A stretch of DNA of 64,000 bases from Thermus neutrinimicus (GTDB lineage Bacteria > Deinococcota > Deinococci > Deinococcales > Thermaceae), in the NCBI RefSeq assembly GCF_022760955.1, contig NZ_JAKTNU010000008.1, forward strand, positions 1-64,000, written 5' to 3'. The translations under genes and the position numbers were made by a program. How positions within the stretch are numbered: position 1 is the stretch's first letter; every line of letters begins with the position of its first letter. Of the stretch, positions 15,918-24,462 are shown one piece after another. The notes beneath the pieces are model-generated. The model had not been told where the DNA came from. It was given only the letters and a program-made list of their open reading frames with translations, and made no database searches.

Positions 15918-17848
15918 AGGCCCTAAGGCCCTCCCACGAGATGAAACGCTACACCCTGCCCCAGCTTCTCCGCCTCAGGGCGGAAAAGGAGGGGGACCGG
16001 GTGGCCCTGAGGGAAAAGGACTACGGGATCTGGAATGAGATCACCTATGCCCAGTACTATGAGCAGGTTCTCCTCTTCGCCCACGGCCTCCTTGCCCTGG
16101 GGTTCCAGCCCGGAGAGAGGCTGGCCATCATCGCCGACAACATCCCGGAGTGGCTCTACGCGGAGCTGGGGGCCCAGGCGGTGAGGGGGATCAGCGTGGG
16201 GGTTTACCAAAGCAGCCTCCCCGCGGAGATCGCCTACATGCTCCAGTACACCGGGGCCAGGGTTGTTCTGGCGGAGGACCAGGAGCAGGTGGACAAGCTC
16301 TACGAGATCCGAAGCGAGATCCCCACGGTCCGCCACGTGATCTACGAGGACCCCAAGGGCATGCGGGGCTACCGGGACCCTTGGCTCCTTTCCTTTGAAG
16401 AGGTGCTGGAGCGGGGCCGGGAGCACCGGAGGAAAAACCCCGACGCGGTGGAAAGGCTCCTCCTCGAGGCGAGCCCCGAGGAGGTCTGCCACCTCTCCTC
16501 CACTTCCGGCACCACGGGCCGGCCCAAGGCGGCCATGCTCCGCCACCGCAACCTCATCCACATGGGGGTGGCCCTGCAGGAGGTGGACCCCCTCTTGCCC
16601 ACGGACGATTACCTCTCCTTCCTGCCCCTGGCCTGGATCGGGGAGCAGATGATGTCGGTGGCCATGGCCCTCACAGGGGGTTTTGCCGTGAACTTCCCCG
16701 AGGCGGTGGAAACCGCCATGCAGGACCTGAAGGAGATCGGACCCCACGTGATGTTCAGCCCTCCCAGGGTCTGGGAGAGCATCCAAAGCGGCATCTGGGT
16801 GCGCATGTCGGAGAGCTACGCCTTCAACCGCTTCGTTTACGAGAAGCTCCTCAAGATAGGCTACCGGGCGGCGGAGTACCGCATGCGGGGAAAGCCCATG
16901 CCCCTGGGGCTTCGCCTTTCCTACTGGCTGGCGGACCAGGTGCTTTTCAAGCCCTTACGGGACCAGCTGGGCTTCTTGCGCCTAAGGCGGGCCTATACGG
17001 GGGGTGCCGCCCTGGGCCCCGATGTCTTCCGCTTCTTCCACGCCATCGGGGTGAACCTCAAGCAGATCTACGGCCAGACGGAGATCATCGGCATCGCCTT
17101 TGTCCACCGGGACGGGGACGTGCGCCACGATACCGTGGGCCTGCCCATCCCCGGCACCGAGGTCCGCATCAGCGAGGAGGGGGAGATCCTCTGCCGCTCC
17201 GATGCGGTCTGCGCCGGGTACTGGGAGCGCCCCGAGGCCACGGCGGAAACCTTCCGGGATGGCTGGCTCCACACAGGGGATGCCGGCTACCTCACGGAGG
17301 ACGGGCATCTGGTGGTGATCGACCGGCTCTCTGACGTGATGCGCACGGAGAAGGGCACGGTCTTTAGCCCCCAGTTCGTGGAGAACAAGCTGAAGTTCTC
17401 CCCCTACATCAAGGAGGCGGTGGTCTTCGGGGACCGCAAGCCCTACTTGGCGGCCCTCATCAACATAGATCCCCAGACGGTGGGCAAGTGGGCGGAGGAC
17501 CGGGGGCTGGTCTACACCACCTATTTGGACCTCTCCTTGAAGCTCGAGGTGGCTGAACTCATACGCCAAGAGGTGGAGAAGGTGAACAGGGAACTTCCCG
17601 ACGACCTCAAGATCCGGCGCTTTGTCCTGCTCTACAAACTTCTGGACGCCGACGATGAGGAGCTCACCCGCACCGGCAAGGTGCGCCGGGGGCTCATCGC
17701 CAAGAAGTATGCGCCCCTGGTGGAGGCCTTGTATTCCCAGACCCAGGCGGTGGAGGTGGAGGCGGAATACCGCTACCAGGACGGGACCGTCCAGCGGGTG
17801 CGGGCCCGGGTACCGGTTTTGGACCTGAGGGAGGAGGTGGCGGTGTGA
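15914..17848 (+). CDS. Long-chain-type acyl-CoA synthetase within the liv operon
   Basis: AMP-forming CoA ligase of 644 residues of the long-chain FACS type. It has the ATP loop LSSTSGTTGRPKAAM, the A5 motif IYGQTEIIG, the A7 motif WLHTGDAGYLTEDGHLVVIDR and a full C-terminal lid (DDEELTRTGKVRRGLI). The gene is locked between livG and livH by ATGA and GTGA overlaps, so ligase and importer are made together. This implies that the imported solute is a carboxylic acid trapped as its CoA ester (inference). The exact substrate is unknown; branched, aromatic and medium-chain acids are all possible. Confidence 0.88.
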   Translation: MKALRPSHEMKRYTLPQLLRLRAEKEGDRVALREKDYGIWNEITYAQYYEQVLLFAHGLLALGFQPGERLAIIADNIPEWLYAELGAQAVRGISVGVYQSSLPAEIAYMLQYTGARVVLAEDQEQVDKLYEIRSEIPTVRHVIYEDPKGMRGYRDPWLLSFEEVLERGREHRRKNPDAVERLLLEASPEEVCHLSSTSGTTGRPKAAMLRHRNLIHMGVALQEVDPLLPTDDYLSFLPLAWIGEQMMSVAMALTGGFAVNFPEAVETAMQDLKEIGPHVMFSPPRVWESIQSGIWVRMSESYAFNRFVYEKLLKIGYRAAEYRMRGKPMPLGLRLSYWLADQVLFKPLRDQLGFLRLRRAYTGGAALGPDVFRFFHAIGVNLKQIYGQTEIIGIAFVHRDGDVRHDTVGLPIPGTEVRISEEGEILCRSDAVCAGYWERPEATAETFRDGWLHTGDAGYLTEDGHLVVIDRLSDVMRTEKGTVFSPQFVENKLKFSPYIKEAVVFGDRKPYLAALINIDPQTVGKWAEDRGLVYTTYLDLSLKLEVAELIRQEVEKVNRELPDDLKIRRFVLLYKLLDADDEELTRTGKVRRGLIAKKYAPLVEALYSQTQAVEVEAEYRYQDGTVQRVRARVPVLDLREEVAV

Positions 17849-18738
17849 GCTTCTTCTTGCAGCTCCTTTTTTCCGGCATCGTCCTGGGTTTGGTCTACGC
17901 CTTGGCGGCCCTGGGCTTTGTGCTCATCTACAAGGCCAGCCGGGTGGTGAACTTCGCCCAGGGGCAGTTCATCGCCATCGGGGCCTTTTTGGCCTACTGG
18001 GCCATGGTGTCCCTGGGGGCACCCTTCCTCCTGGCCGCAGCCTTGGCCTTGGCCTTGACCGCCCTTTTGGGCTTTGGGGTGGAGCGGGTTTTCCTCAAGC
18101 GCTTGGTGGGCCAGCCCATCATCTCGGTCATCATGGCCACCATCGGCTTGGCCTCCCTGCTGGACGGCCTCATCCACCTCACCCCCTACGGGGCGGGGAA
18201 CTTTAGCTACCCCAGCTTCCTTCCCGCAGGGGGCCTCACCCTTCTGGGCGTCCAGATCTCTTACGCCCAGCTCCTTGCGGTGGCCTTCACCCTGCTTTTC
18301 CTCCTGGCCTTCACCTGGTTTTTCCAGCGCTCCACCCTGGGCGTGGCCATGCGCAGCGTGGCCGACGACCAGATGGCGGCCATGAGCCTGGGGGTTTCCG
18401 TGGAACGGGTCTTCGCCCTGGCCTGGGCGGCGGCGGGGCTTACGGCGGCGGCCGCGGGGATGGTGGTGGGGACCATCTCCGGCCTCAACCTGGACGGCCT
18501 GGTGCACATCGGCCTCAGGGTTTTCCCCGTGGTGATCCTGGGAGGGCTGGATTCCATCCCGGGGGCGGTGGTGGCGGGGATCCTCATCGGGGTCTTGGAA
18601 AACCTGGCCGCGGGCTTTCTGGACCCCTTTATCCCCGGTGGGGGCACCCGGGACGTCTTCCCCTTCCTGGTGCTGCTCTTGGTCCTTTGGTTTAAGCCCC
18701 ATGGCCTTTTCGGCACGGAGGAGATCGAGCGCGTATGA
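17845..18738 (+). CDS. livH: Branched-chain-amino-acid-type ABC permease LivH
   Basis: Integral membrane permease of 297 residues with about eight hydrophobic helices. It carries the family sequence NFAQGQFIAIGAFLAY near the N-terminus and MRSVADDQMAAMSLGVSVERV in the cytoplasmic coupling loop, then PGAVVAGILIGVLENLAAGF. It starts with GTG overlapping the ligase stop (GTGA), and its own stop overlaps livM (ATGA). Confidence 0.92.
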   Translation: MSFFLQLLFSGIVLGLVYALAALGFVLIYKASRVVNFAQGQFIAIGAFLAYWAMVSLGAPFLLAAALALALTALLGFGVERVFLKRLVGQPIISVIMATIGLASLLDGLIHLTPYGAGNFSYPSFLPAGGLTLLGVQISYAQLLAVAFTLLFLLAFTWFFQRSTLGVAMRSVADDQMAAMSLGVSVERVFALAWAAAGLTAAAAGMVVGTISGLNLDGLVHIGLRVFPVVILGGLDSIPGAVVAGILIGVLENLAAGFLDPFIPGGGTRDVFPFLVLLLVLWFKPHGLFGTEEIERV

Positions 18739-19802
18739 GAAACCCCTGGGCCCAGACCGGAAACTACCGCACCTCGTACCAACAGGACACCAGCATCTTC
18801 GCCACCCATCGGGAGCTGGTCTCCCTTCTCCTCTTCCTGGGTTTTCTCCTGGTTTTGCCCCAGTTCCTCTCCCGCACCCAGGTCTTTATCCTGGACCTGA
18901 TCCTGGTCTACAGCATTGCGGTGTTGGGGCTGAACATCACCACCGGCTACGCCGGCCTCATCAACATCGGCCAGGCGGCCTTCATGGGGGTGGGGGCCTA
19001 CACCGCGGCCCTTCTTGCCCCCCAGGGGCTCCCCTTTTGGCTGGTGGTCCCCTTGGGCGGGGGGGTGGCGGCCTTTTTCGGCTTTCTGGTGGGGATTCCG
19101 AGCCTCAGGGTGAAGCACCTGTACCTGGCCCTGGCCACCTTGGCCTTCCAGGTGGTGTTTGAGTGGACCGTGGGCCACATGCCCCTTCTCAAACAGGGCG
19201 GGGCCATGGACATGCCCCGGGCCAGCTTTTTGGGTTACGAGGCGGGTTTTCGCACCCACTTCCACTTCTGGTACTATGTTTCCCTGGTGGTTTTGGTCCT
19301 CCTTGCGGTCTTCTTCCGCAACCTCCTGCGCACCCGTTACGGGAGGGCCTTGGTGGCGGTGAGGGACAACGACCGGGCCGCAGACGCCATGGGCATGGAC
19401 CCGGGCCGCACCAAGCTCTTCGCCTTTGCCCTGGGGGCCTTTTACGCGGGGGTGGCGGGGGTGCTCTACGCCTACCTTTCCCGGGCTGTGGTCATAGAGG
19501 ATTACACCTTCGCGGTTTCCATCAAGCTTTTGGCCATGGCCATCGTGGGGGGGTTGGGTACCCTGGTGGGAAGTTTTCTGGGACCGGTTTTCCTGGAGCT
19601 TTTGGACGTGAACATGGAAGCCCTTTCCCACCTCATCAAGGGCCTGGGCTTCAGCATGGCCGGGGTGGATGTGGCCAGCGCCCTGAGGCCCTTGGCCTTC
19701 GGCCTTATCATCGTGCTCTTCCTGATGTTTGAGCCCCGGGGGCTTTACAACTGGTGGCGGATCGTGCGAAGCTACTTCCGCACCTGGCCCTTCAAGTACT
19801 AG
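18735..19802 (+). CDS. livM: Branched-chain-amino-acid-type ABC permease LivM
   Basis: Second permease, 355 residues, with a ~35-residue hydrophilic N-terminus (MRNPWAQTGNYRTSYQQD) before about ten hydrophobic helices. It shows LNITTGYAGLINIGQAAFMGVGAYT and the coupling loop VAVRDNDRAADAMGMDPGRTKLFAFALGAFYAG, both typical of LivM. The C-terminus (GLYNWWRIVRSYFRTWPFKY) is basic and aromatic. A 7-bp hairpin separates it from the binding-protein gene. Confidence 0.92.
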   Translation: MRNPWAQTGNYRTSYQQDTSIFATHRELVSLLLFLGFLLVLPQFLSRTQVFILDLILVYSIAVLGLNITTGYAGLINIGQAAFMGVGAYTAALLAPQGLPFWLVVPLGGGVAAFFGFLVGIPSLRVKHLYLALATLAFQVVFEWTVGHMPLLKQGGAMDMPRASFLGYEAGFRTHFHFWYYVSLVVLVLLAVFFRNLLRTRYGRALVAVRDNDRAADAMGMDPGRTKLFAFALGAFYAGVAGVLYAYLSRAVVIEDYTFAVSIKLLAMAIVGGLGTLVGSFLGPVFLELLDVNMEALSHLIKGLGFSMAGVDVASALRPLAFGLIIVLFLMFEPRGLYNWWRIVRSYFRTWPFKY

Positions 19803-19803
19803 G

Positions 19804-19823
19804 CAACCCCCCTTATGGGGTTG
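19804..19823 (+). other. Intercistronic hairpin livM / binding protein
   Basis: CAACCCC (19804-19810) pairs with GGGGTTG (19817-19823) around a 6-base loop. No U-run follows, so it is more likely a processing or stabilising hairpin than a terminator. A GGGAGGTGAGG ribosome site follows. Confidence 0.5.
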
Positions 19824-19842
19824 GCAATGGGAGGTGAGGCAG

Positions 19843-21045
19843 ATGCGAAAACTCTGGTTCGGTCTACTGGCGATGGCGGGGCTGGCCTTGGGCCAGCAGC
19901 AGGTGACCATCCTGTGGTCGGGGGCCATCACCGGCCCCACCTCGGATGCGGGGGCTCCTTACGGGGCAGCGGTGGAGGACTACTGCAAGTACGCCAACGA
20001 GAGGAAGCTGATCCCTGGGGTGGTCCTAAACTGCCTAGTGCGGGATGACCAGTACAACAACGCCAACACCCAGCGCTTCTTTGAGGAGGCCCTGGACCGC
20101 TTCAAGATCCCCGTGTTCCTCTCCTACGCCACCGGGGCCAACCTGCAGCTCAAGTCCCTGATCCAGGAGGTGAAGGTACCCACCATTCCTGCTTCCATGC
20201 ACGTGGAGCTCATCGACCCACCCAACAACGACTACTTCTTCATCCCCACCTCCACCTACTCCGAGCAGGTGGTGGCCCTTTTGGAATACATCGCCAAGCA
20301 GAAGAAGGGGGCTAAGGTGGCCTTGGTGGTGCACCCTTCCCCCTTCGGCCGGGCCCCGGTGGCCGATGCCCGGAAGGCGGCGGCCCAGCTGGGGCTTCAG
20401 ATCGTGGATGTTCAGGAGGTGGGGGCGGGCAACCTGGACAACACCGCCCTCCTGAAGCGCTTTGAGGCGGCAGGGGTGGAGTATATCGTCCACCAGAACG
20501 TGGCCGGCCCCGTGGCCAACATCCTGAAGGATGCCAAGCGCCTGGGTCTGGACAAGAAGATGAAGCAACTGGGGGCCCATTACACCGGTGGCCCCGACCT
20601 GGTCAAGCTGGCGGGGGATGCGGCGGAGGGATTCCTCTGGGCTACCAGCTTCTACATGTTCCACGAGGATGCCCCGGGTATCCGCTTGCAGAAGGAGCTC
20701 GGGCAGAAGTACGGGCGGCCACAGGCCATCGTGGAGAGCGTGAACTACACCAACGGCATGCTGGCCACCGCCATTGCCGTGGAGGCCATGCGCCGGGCCC
20801 AGGAGCGGTTCAAGCGCATCACGGGGGAAACCGTCTACCAGGCCCTCGTGGGGATGAACGGGCCCAACGCCTTCAAGCCGGGGTTTGCCGTTTCCACCAA
20901 GCAGGGCATTGAGATCGACTTCACCAAGAGCGAGCACACCGGGGCGGAGGGCTTGCGGATCCTCGAGGCCAAGGGTGGCCGCTTCGTCCCCGTGACCGAG
21001 CCCTTCACCTCGGCCCTCTTCCGCAAGGTGCACTACGGCAAGTAA
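19843..21045 (+). CDS. Branched-chain-amino-acid-type ABC substrate-binding protein
   Basis: Periplasmic binding protein of 400 residues, type 1 fold (Peripla_BP_6). The signal peptide is MRKLWFGLLAMAGLALG, cleaved near AxG-QQQ. The mature start QQVTILWSGAITGPTSDAGAPYG is the ligand-loop region of LivK/AmiC-like proteins. The ATG at 19843 is chosen for the signal peptide and the ribosome site; upstream codons in frame are not plausible. Hairpins flank the gene on both sides, which is common for binding-protein genes needing higher expression. The ligand is probably not a plain amino acid, given the ligase in the operon. Confidence 0.9.
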   Translation: MRKLWFGLLAMAGLALGQQQVTILWSGAITGPTSDAGAPYGAAVEDYCKYANERKLIPGVVLNCLVRDDQYNNANTQRFFEEALDRFKIPVFLSYATGANLQLKSLIQEVKVPTIPASMHVELIDPPNNDYFFIPTSTYSEQVVALLEYIAKQKKGAKVALVVHPSPFGRAPVADARKAAAQLGLQIVDVQEVGAGNLDNTALLKRFEAAGVEYIVHQNVAGPVANILKDAKRLGLDKKMKQLGAHYTGGPDLVKLAGDAAEGFLWATSFYMFHEDAPGIRLQKELGQKYGRPQAIVESVNYTNGMLATAIAVEAMRRAQERFKRITGETVYQALVGMNGPNAFKPGFAVSTKQGIEIDFTKSEHTGAEGLRILEAKGGRFVPVTEPFTSALFRKVHYGK

Positions 21046-21053
21046 ACCCTTTA

Positions 21054-21075
21054 GCCCGGGGGGATTCCCCCGGGC
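21054..21075 (+). other. Intercistronic hairpin binding protein / livF
   Basis: GCCCGGGGG (21054-21062) pairs perfectly with CCCCCGGGC (21067-21075) across GATT. Only ATTCCCC follows, so full termination is unlikely. It is expected to stabilise the upstream message or reduce livF read-through. Confidence 0.6.
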
Positions 21076-21087
21076 ATTCCCCTCGCC

Positions 21088-21918
21088 ATGAGCCTGAACC
21101 CCACGCGCCCCGAAGACTTAGGCTCCACCCTCCTCTTGGTCAACAACATCGAGGTGGTCTACCACGACATCATCCAGGTCCTGCGGGGGGTTTCCCTGAA
21201 GGTCCCTGAGGGGCGCATCACCGCCCTCCTGGGCCCCAACGGGGCCGGGAAGACCACCACCTTAAGGGCCATCTCCGGCCTCCTAATCCCCGAGGACGGG
21301 GGGGTGGTGAGGGGGGAGATCCTCTACCAGGGGAAGCCCATCCATAACCGCCCCCCCGAGGAGATCGTGAGGATGGGCATTGTCCAGGTGCTGGAGGGCC
21401 GGCGGGTCTTCAAGCACCTCACGGTGGAGGAGAACCTGCGGGTGGGCACCTTGACCCGTAAGGACACCCACCTGAGGGAGGACCTGGACCGCATCTACCA
21501 CTACTTCCCCCGCCTGGCTGAGCTCAGGAACCGTCTGGCCGGTTACTGTTCGGGAGGCGAGCAGCAGATGATCGCCATCGGCCGGGCCCTTCTGGCCAGG
21601 CCCCGGCTTCTCCTTCTGGACGAGCCCTCCTTGGGCCTGGCTCCCCTTTTGGTGCGGGAGATCTTTGACATCGTGGCCCGGGTGAACGCCGAGGAGGGGG
21701 TCACGGTCCTGGTGGTGGAGCAAAACGCCCGGGTGGCCCTTTCCATCGCCCACTACGGGTACATCATGGAAACCGGGCGGATCGTTCTGGAGGGGGACCG
21801 GGACTACCTTCTGGAGAACCCCGACGTGCAGGAGTTCTACCTGGGGGTGGCCAAAGGGGGCGGGCGCAAGAGCTTCAAGGAGGTAAAGGCCTACAAGAGG
21901 CGGAAGCGGTTCATGTAG
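21088..21918 (+). CDS. livF: Branched-chain-amino-acid-type ABC transporter ATP-binding protein LivF
   Basis: Second ATPase, 276 residues. Walker [12 protein letters not shown] is near 49-58, the signature is YCSGGEQQMIAIGRAL, Walker B is RLLLLDEPSLGLAPLLV and the H-loop is VLVVEQNARVAL, which has the LivF-specific VEQN in place of His. There is a ~15-residue N-terminal extension and a basic C-terminal tail (KSFKEVKAYKRRKRFM) beyond the usual LivF end at EFYLGV. It is the last gene of the operon and is followed by a GC-rich hairpin. Confidence 0.92.
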   Translation: MSLNPTRPEDLGSTLLLVNNIEVVYHDIIQVLRGVSLKVPEGRITALLGPNGAGKTTTLRAISGLLIPEDGGVVRGEILYQGKPIHNRPPEEIVRMGIVQVLEGRRVFKHLTVEENLRVGTLTRKDTHLREDLDRIYHYFPRLAELRNRLAGYCSGGEQQMIAIGRALLARPRLLLLDEPSLGLAPLLVREIFDIVARVNAEEGVTVLVVEQNARVALSIAHYGYIMETGRIVLEGDRDYLLENPDVQEFYLGVAKGGGRKSFKEVKAYKRRKRFM

Positions 21919-21930
21919 GCCCCTAGGGTT

Positions 21931-21956
21931 CCCGGCGTGGCGGAAGCCGCGCCGGG
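21931..21956 (+). terminator. GC-rich hairpin after livF
   Basis: CCCGGCG (21931-21937) pairs with CGCCGGG (21950-21956), extended by CGG/CCG around an AAG loop after a small bulge. There is no U-run, so termination would be weak or factor-assisted. Confidence 0.4.
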
Positions 21957-21965
21957 GTTCGTATC

Positions 21966-22889
21966 ATGGAGGGCGTGGTGCGCTTTCGCATGGAGGGGGT
22001 GCGCCTGGACCAGGCGGTGGCCGAGGCCTGCGGGGTGAGCCGAAGCCGGGCCCAGGAGTGGATCGCCCAGGGACGGGTCCAGGTGGGGGAGAGGGTGGTG
22101 GAAAAGCCCTCCTACCGCCTCAAGGGGGAGGAGGTTCGGGTACTTCCCCCGGAGGAAAAGCCCTTCGTAGCCCCCCAGGACCTGGCCATTCCGGTGCTCT
22201 ACGAGGATGAGGACCTCCTGGTCCTCAATAAGCCCGCGGGGCTTCTTACCCATCCGGCTCCTGGGGTGTACACGGGCACCGTGGTCAACGCCCTGTTGGG
22301 GCGGTACTTCCCTCCCCAGGAGGCGGAGCGGCCCGAGGAGGTGCGCCCCGGCATCGTGCACCGCCTGGATAAGGAGACCAGCGGGGTCCTGGTGGTGGCC
22401 AAGCATGGGGGGGCCCTCGAGGCCCTGGCCCGGGCCTTCCGCGATAGGCTGGTGATGAAGCGCTACCTGGCCATCACCGAAGGGCATCCCAAGGAGGGCA
22501 CCCTCATCGCCCCCATAGGCCGGCATCCCGTGGAGCGGCACAAGATGCACGTGGGGGGGATCGCGCCCCGCTATGCGGAGACCGATTTCCGGGTCCTGGC
22601 CACGGCCGGGCCCTACGCCCTGGTGGAGGCCAGGCCCCACACCGGCCGCACCCACCAGATCCGGGTCCACCTGAGGCATCTGAAGGCTCCCATCCTGGGG
22701 GATGCGGTCTACGGCCGGGAAAGCCCCCACATCCCGCGGCAGGCCCTGCATGCCTACGAGCTTCGCCTTCCCCATCCCCGCACCGGGCGCATCCTGGAGT
22801 TTTTGGCCCCGGTGCCCCTGGATATGGTCCAGGCCTGGGAGGCCTTGGGGGGGAGATGGCCGGAGGAGATTTCCAGGGCACTATACTGA
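21966..22889 (+). CDS. RluA/RluD-family 23S rRNA pseudouridine synthase
   Basis: Protein of 307 residues with an N-terminal S4 RNA-binding domain (about 8-70; GVSRSRAQEWIAQGRVQVGERVV) and a catalytic domain. The active-site motif is GIVHRLDKETSGVLVVAK with the catalytic Asp. The second motif is EARPHTGRTHQIRVHLRHL, with ILGDAVYG after it. It resembles RluD, which modifies the 23S helix 69 loop, but the exact site is an inference. The 3' end contains the promoter of the following methyltransferase. Confidence 0.9.
   Translation: MEGVVRFRMEGVRLDQAVAEACGVSRSRAQEWIAQGRVQVGERVVEKPSYRLKGEEVRVLPPEEKPFVAPQDLAIPVLYEDEDLLVLNKPAGLLTHPAPGVYTGTVVNALLGRYFPPQEAERPEEVRPGIVHRLDKETSGVLVVAKHGGALEALARAFRDRLVMKRYLAITEGHPKEGTLIAPIGRHPVERHKMHVGGIAPRYAETDFRVLATAGPYALVEARPHTGRTHQIRVHLRHLKAPILGDAVYGRESPHIPRQALHAYELRLPHPRTGRILEFLAPVPLDMVQAWEALGGRWPEEISRALY
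22882..22887 (+). promoter_or_regulatory. -10 box of the DNA methyltransferase gene
   Basis: TATACT lies inside the last codons of the upstream pseudouridine synthase gene, 8 bases before the methyltransferase ATG. No Shine-Dalgarno is visible, so the R-M pair may have its own nearly leaderless transcript. Confidence 0.45.
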
Positions 22890-22895
22890 CAGTAA

Positions 22896-23822
22896 ATGAG
22901 CTCTTTAAAGGAACTTGTTTCTAGTAGCAAGGTGGGAATGGTGGGGGAAAAAGAGGAGGCTCCCCTAACTTTTCCTGCGAGCCGCCACCGCCTCCTCATA
23001 GGGGACGCCCGCAGGGCCCTTTCCTCCCTGCCTCCGGATTCCGTACACCTGGCGCTCACCTCTCCCCCCTACTGGAACCTGAAGCGCTACGAGGACTTGC
23101 CGGGACAGCTTGGACACCTGGAGGACTATGAGGCCTTTCTGGATGCCCTGGATGAGGTCTGGCGGGAAGTCTACCGGGTGCTGGTTCCCGGAGGGCGCCT
23201 CATCGTGGTGGTGGGGGATGTGGCCGTGTCCAGGAGGCGGTTTGGCAGGCATTTGGTCTTCCCCCTGCACGCGGACATCCAGGTGCGGTGCAGGCGGTTG
23301 GGCTTTGACAACCTGAACCCCATCCTGTGGCTCAAGCACACCAACGCCCACCTCGAGGCGGGCCGCCCCGGCTTCTTCCTGGGGAAGCCCTACGAGCCCG
23401 GGGCCATCATCAAAACCGAGGTGGAGTACATCCTCATGCAGAGAAAGCCGGGGGGGTATCGGAAGCCCACTCCTGAGCAGAGAGAGAAGAGCCGCATCCC
23501 CAAGGAGCTTTTCGGGCGGTGGTTCCGGCAGGTTTGGGACGATATCCCCGGCGAAAGCACCAAAGCCCACCCAGCCCCCTTCCCCCTGGAGCTGGCAGAG
23601 AGGCTTGTCCGCATGTTCTCCTTCGTGGGGGATGTGGTGCTAGACCCCTTTGCGGGCTCCGGCACCACCCTCATAGCCGCCGCCCTGCACGGGCGCCACG
23701 CAATAGGCGTGGAGCTGGTGCCCAGCTACGGAAGGCTGGCCCAGGAGCGGTTTGCCCGGGCGGTACCCCGGGGGCGCCTGGTCTTGGAGGTGGTGGATGG
23801 AGCTGAACGCCTTAGCCCATGA
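22896..23822 (+). CDS. Type II DNA methyltransferase, beta class (probably N4-cytosine)
   Basis: SAM-dependent DNA methyltransferase of 308 residues. Motif IV TSPPYW is near 55-60, ahead of motif I DPFAGSGTT near 250. This order defines the beta class, and the Ser in SPPY favours N4-cytosine over N6-adenine methylation (family knowledge, not proof). The stretch between (about 100-240) should hold the target-recognition region. It is followed with a 26-base overlap by a probable restriction endonuclease gene, so it likely protects host DNA from that enzyme. The recognition sequence cannot be read. Confidence 0.9.
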   Translation: MSSLKELVSSSKVGMVGEKEEAPLTFPASRHRLLIGDARRALSSLPPDSVHLALTSPPYWNLKRYEDLPGQLGHLEDYEAFLDALDEVWREVYRVLVPGGRLIVVVGDVAVSRRRFGRHLVFPLHADIQVRCRRLGFDNLNPILWLKHTNAHLEAGRPGFFLGKPYEPGAIIKTEVEYILMQRKPGGYRKPTPEQREKSRIPKELFGRWFRQVWDDIPGESTKAHPAPFPLELAERLVRMFSFVGDVVLDPFAGSGTTLIAAALHGRHAIGVELVPSYGRLAQERFARAVPRGRLVLEVVDGAERLSP

Positions 23823-24462
23823 GCTGGAAGGGGTACTCCAGCGGATGCTCGGATCAGCAGTTACCAGCAGTAGACGCCAGGATCCCTTGGCGGATTACCT
23901 TTTGAGTAGGTTAGGCCAACGGTTACCGTCACACCTCTTACCATATCTACAAAAAGAAGCAAAGGTGCCTGGCTTAGCCCGGGAGAAGTCTTGGGACCTG
24001 GGCTTAATCTACCCTGGAGGAAAGGGAATCTTGAAAAAACCCCGCATCCTGATATCCCTTAAATCCATTTTGGCTAATCCCTCGGGAGCTTGGCCCAACC
24101 GCTTGGACGACCTTATAGGTGAGGTATCCTCGGTACAGATGCTTTTTCCTGAGGTAGTGGTGGGATATGTGGCGGTTTTGGACCGCGGAGCTCCTAGGGA
24201 GGGCAAGCGGCCCATAGGCAATGAGCTGGAGCCTCTTTATAAACGCTTCAAGCAGGGCCTGGCAGCGCTTTCCAAAAGGGAGCCTCCTCTATGGGCGCAG
24301 GGGCTGATTGAAGGGCATTGGGTGGTGGAGATAGACACGCGGAGCCAGCCGAGTTTGCTGGACCCAGAGGAAACGGTAAGAAAGGGTGAGGTCTTTGTGG
24401 ACGCCTTGGTGGATGCCCTTCGTAAGAGGGAGCCTTTGCTGTTCTTAGGCAGAGGCGAGTAG
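23797..24462 (+). CDS. Probable type II restriction endonuclease
   Basis: Protein of 221 residues from the ATG at 23797, which overlaps the methyltransferase by 26 bases behind a GGAGG. It has no close resemblance that I can name. A weak PD-(D/E)xK-like site is seen as D67 (SWDLGLIY) and ISLKS (86-90, Lys89), followed by GEVSSVQMLFPEVVVGYV, the kind of amphipathic stretch seen in such nucleases. Base composition departs sharply from its neighbours: 59 of 120 bases at 23941-24060 are G or C. Codon use is correspondingly AT-richer, a sign of recent transfer. The last 18 bases overlap convergent lysN. Confidence 0.72.
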   Translation: MELNALAHELEGVLQRMLGSAVTSSRRQDPLADYLLSRLGQRLPSHLLPYLQKEAKVPGLAREKSWDLGLIYPGGKGILKKPRILISLKSILANPSGAWPNRLDDLIGEVSSVQMLFPEVVVGYVAVLDRGAPREGKRPIGNELEPLYKRFKQGLAALSKREPPLWAQGLIEGHWVVEIDTRSQPSLLDPEETVRKGEVFVDALVDALRKREPLLFLGRGE

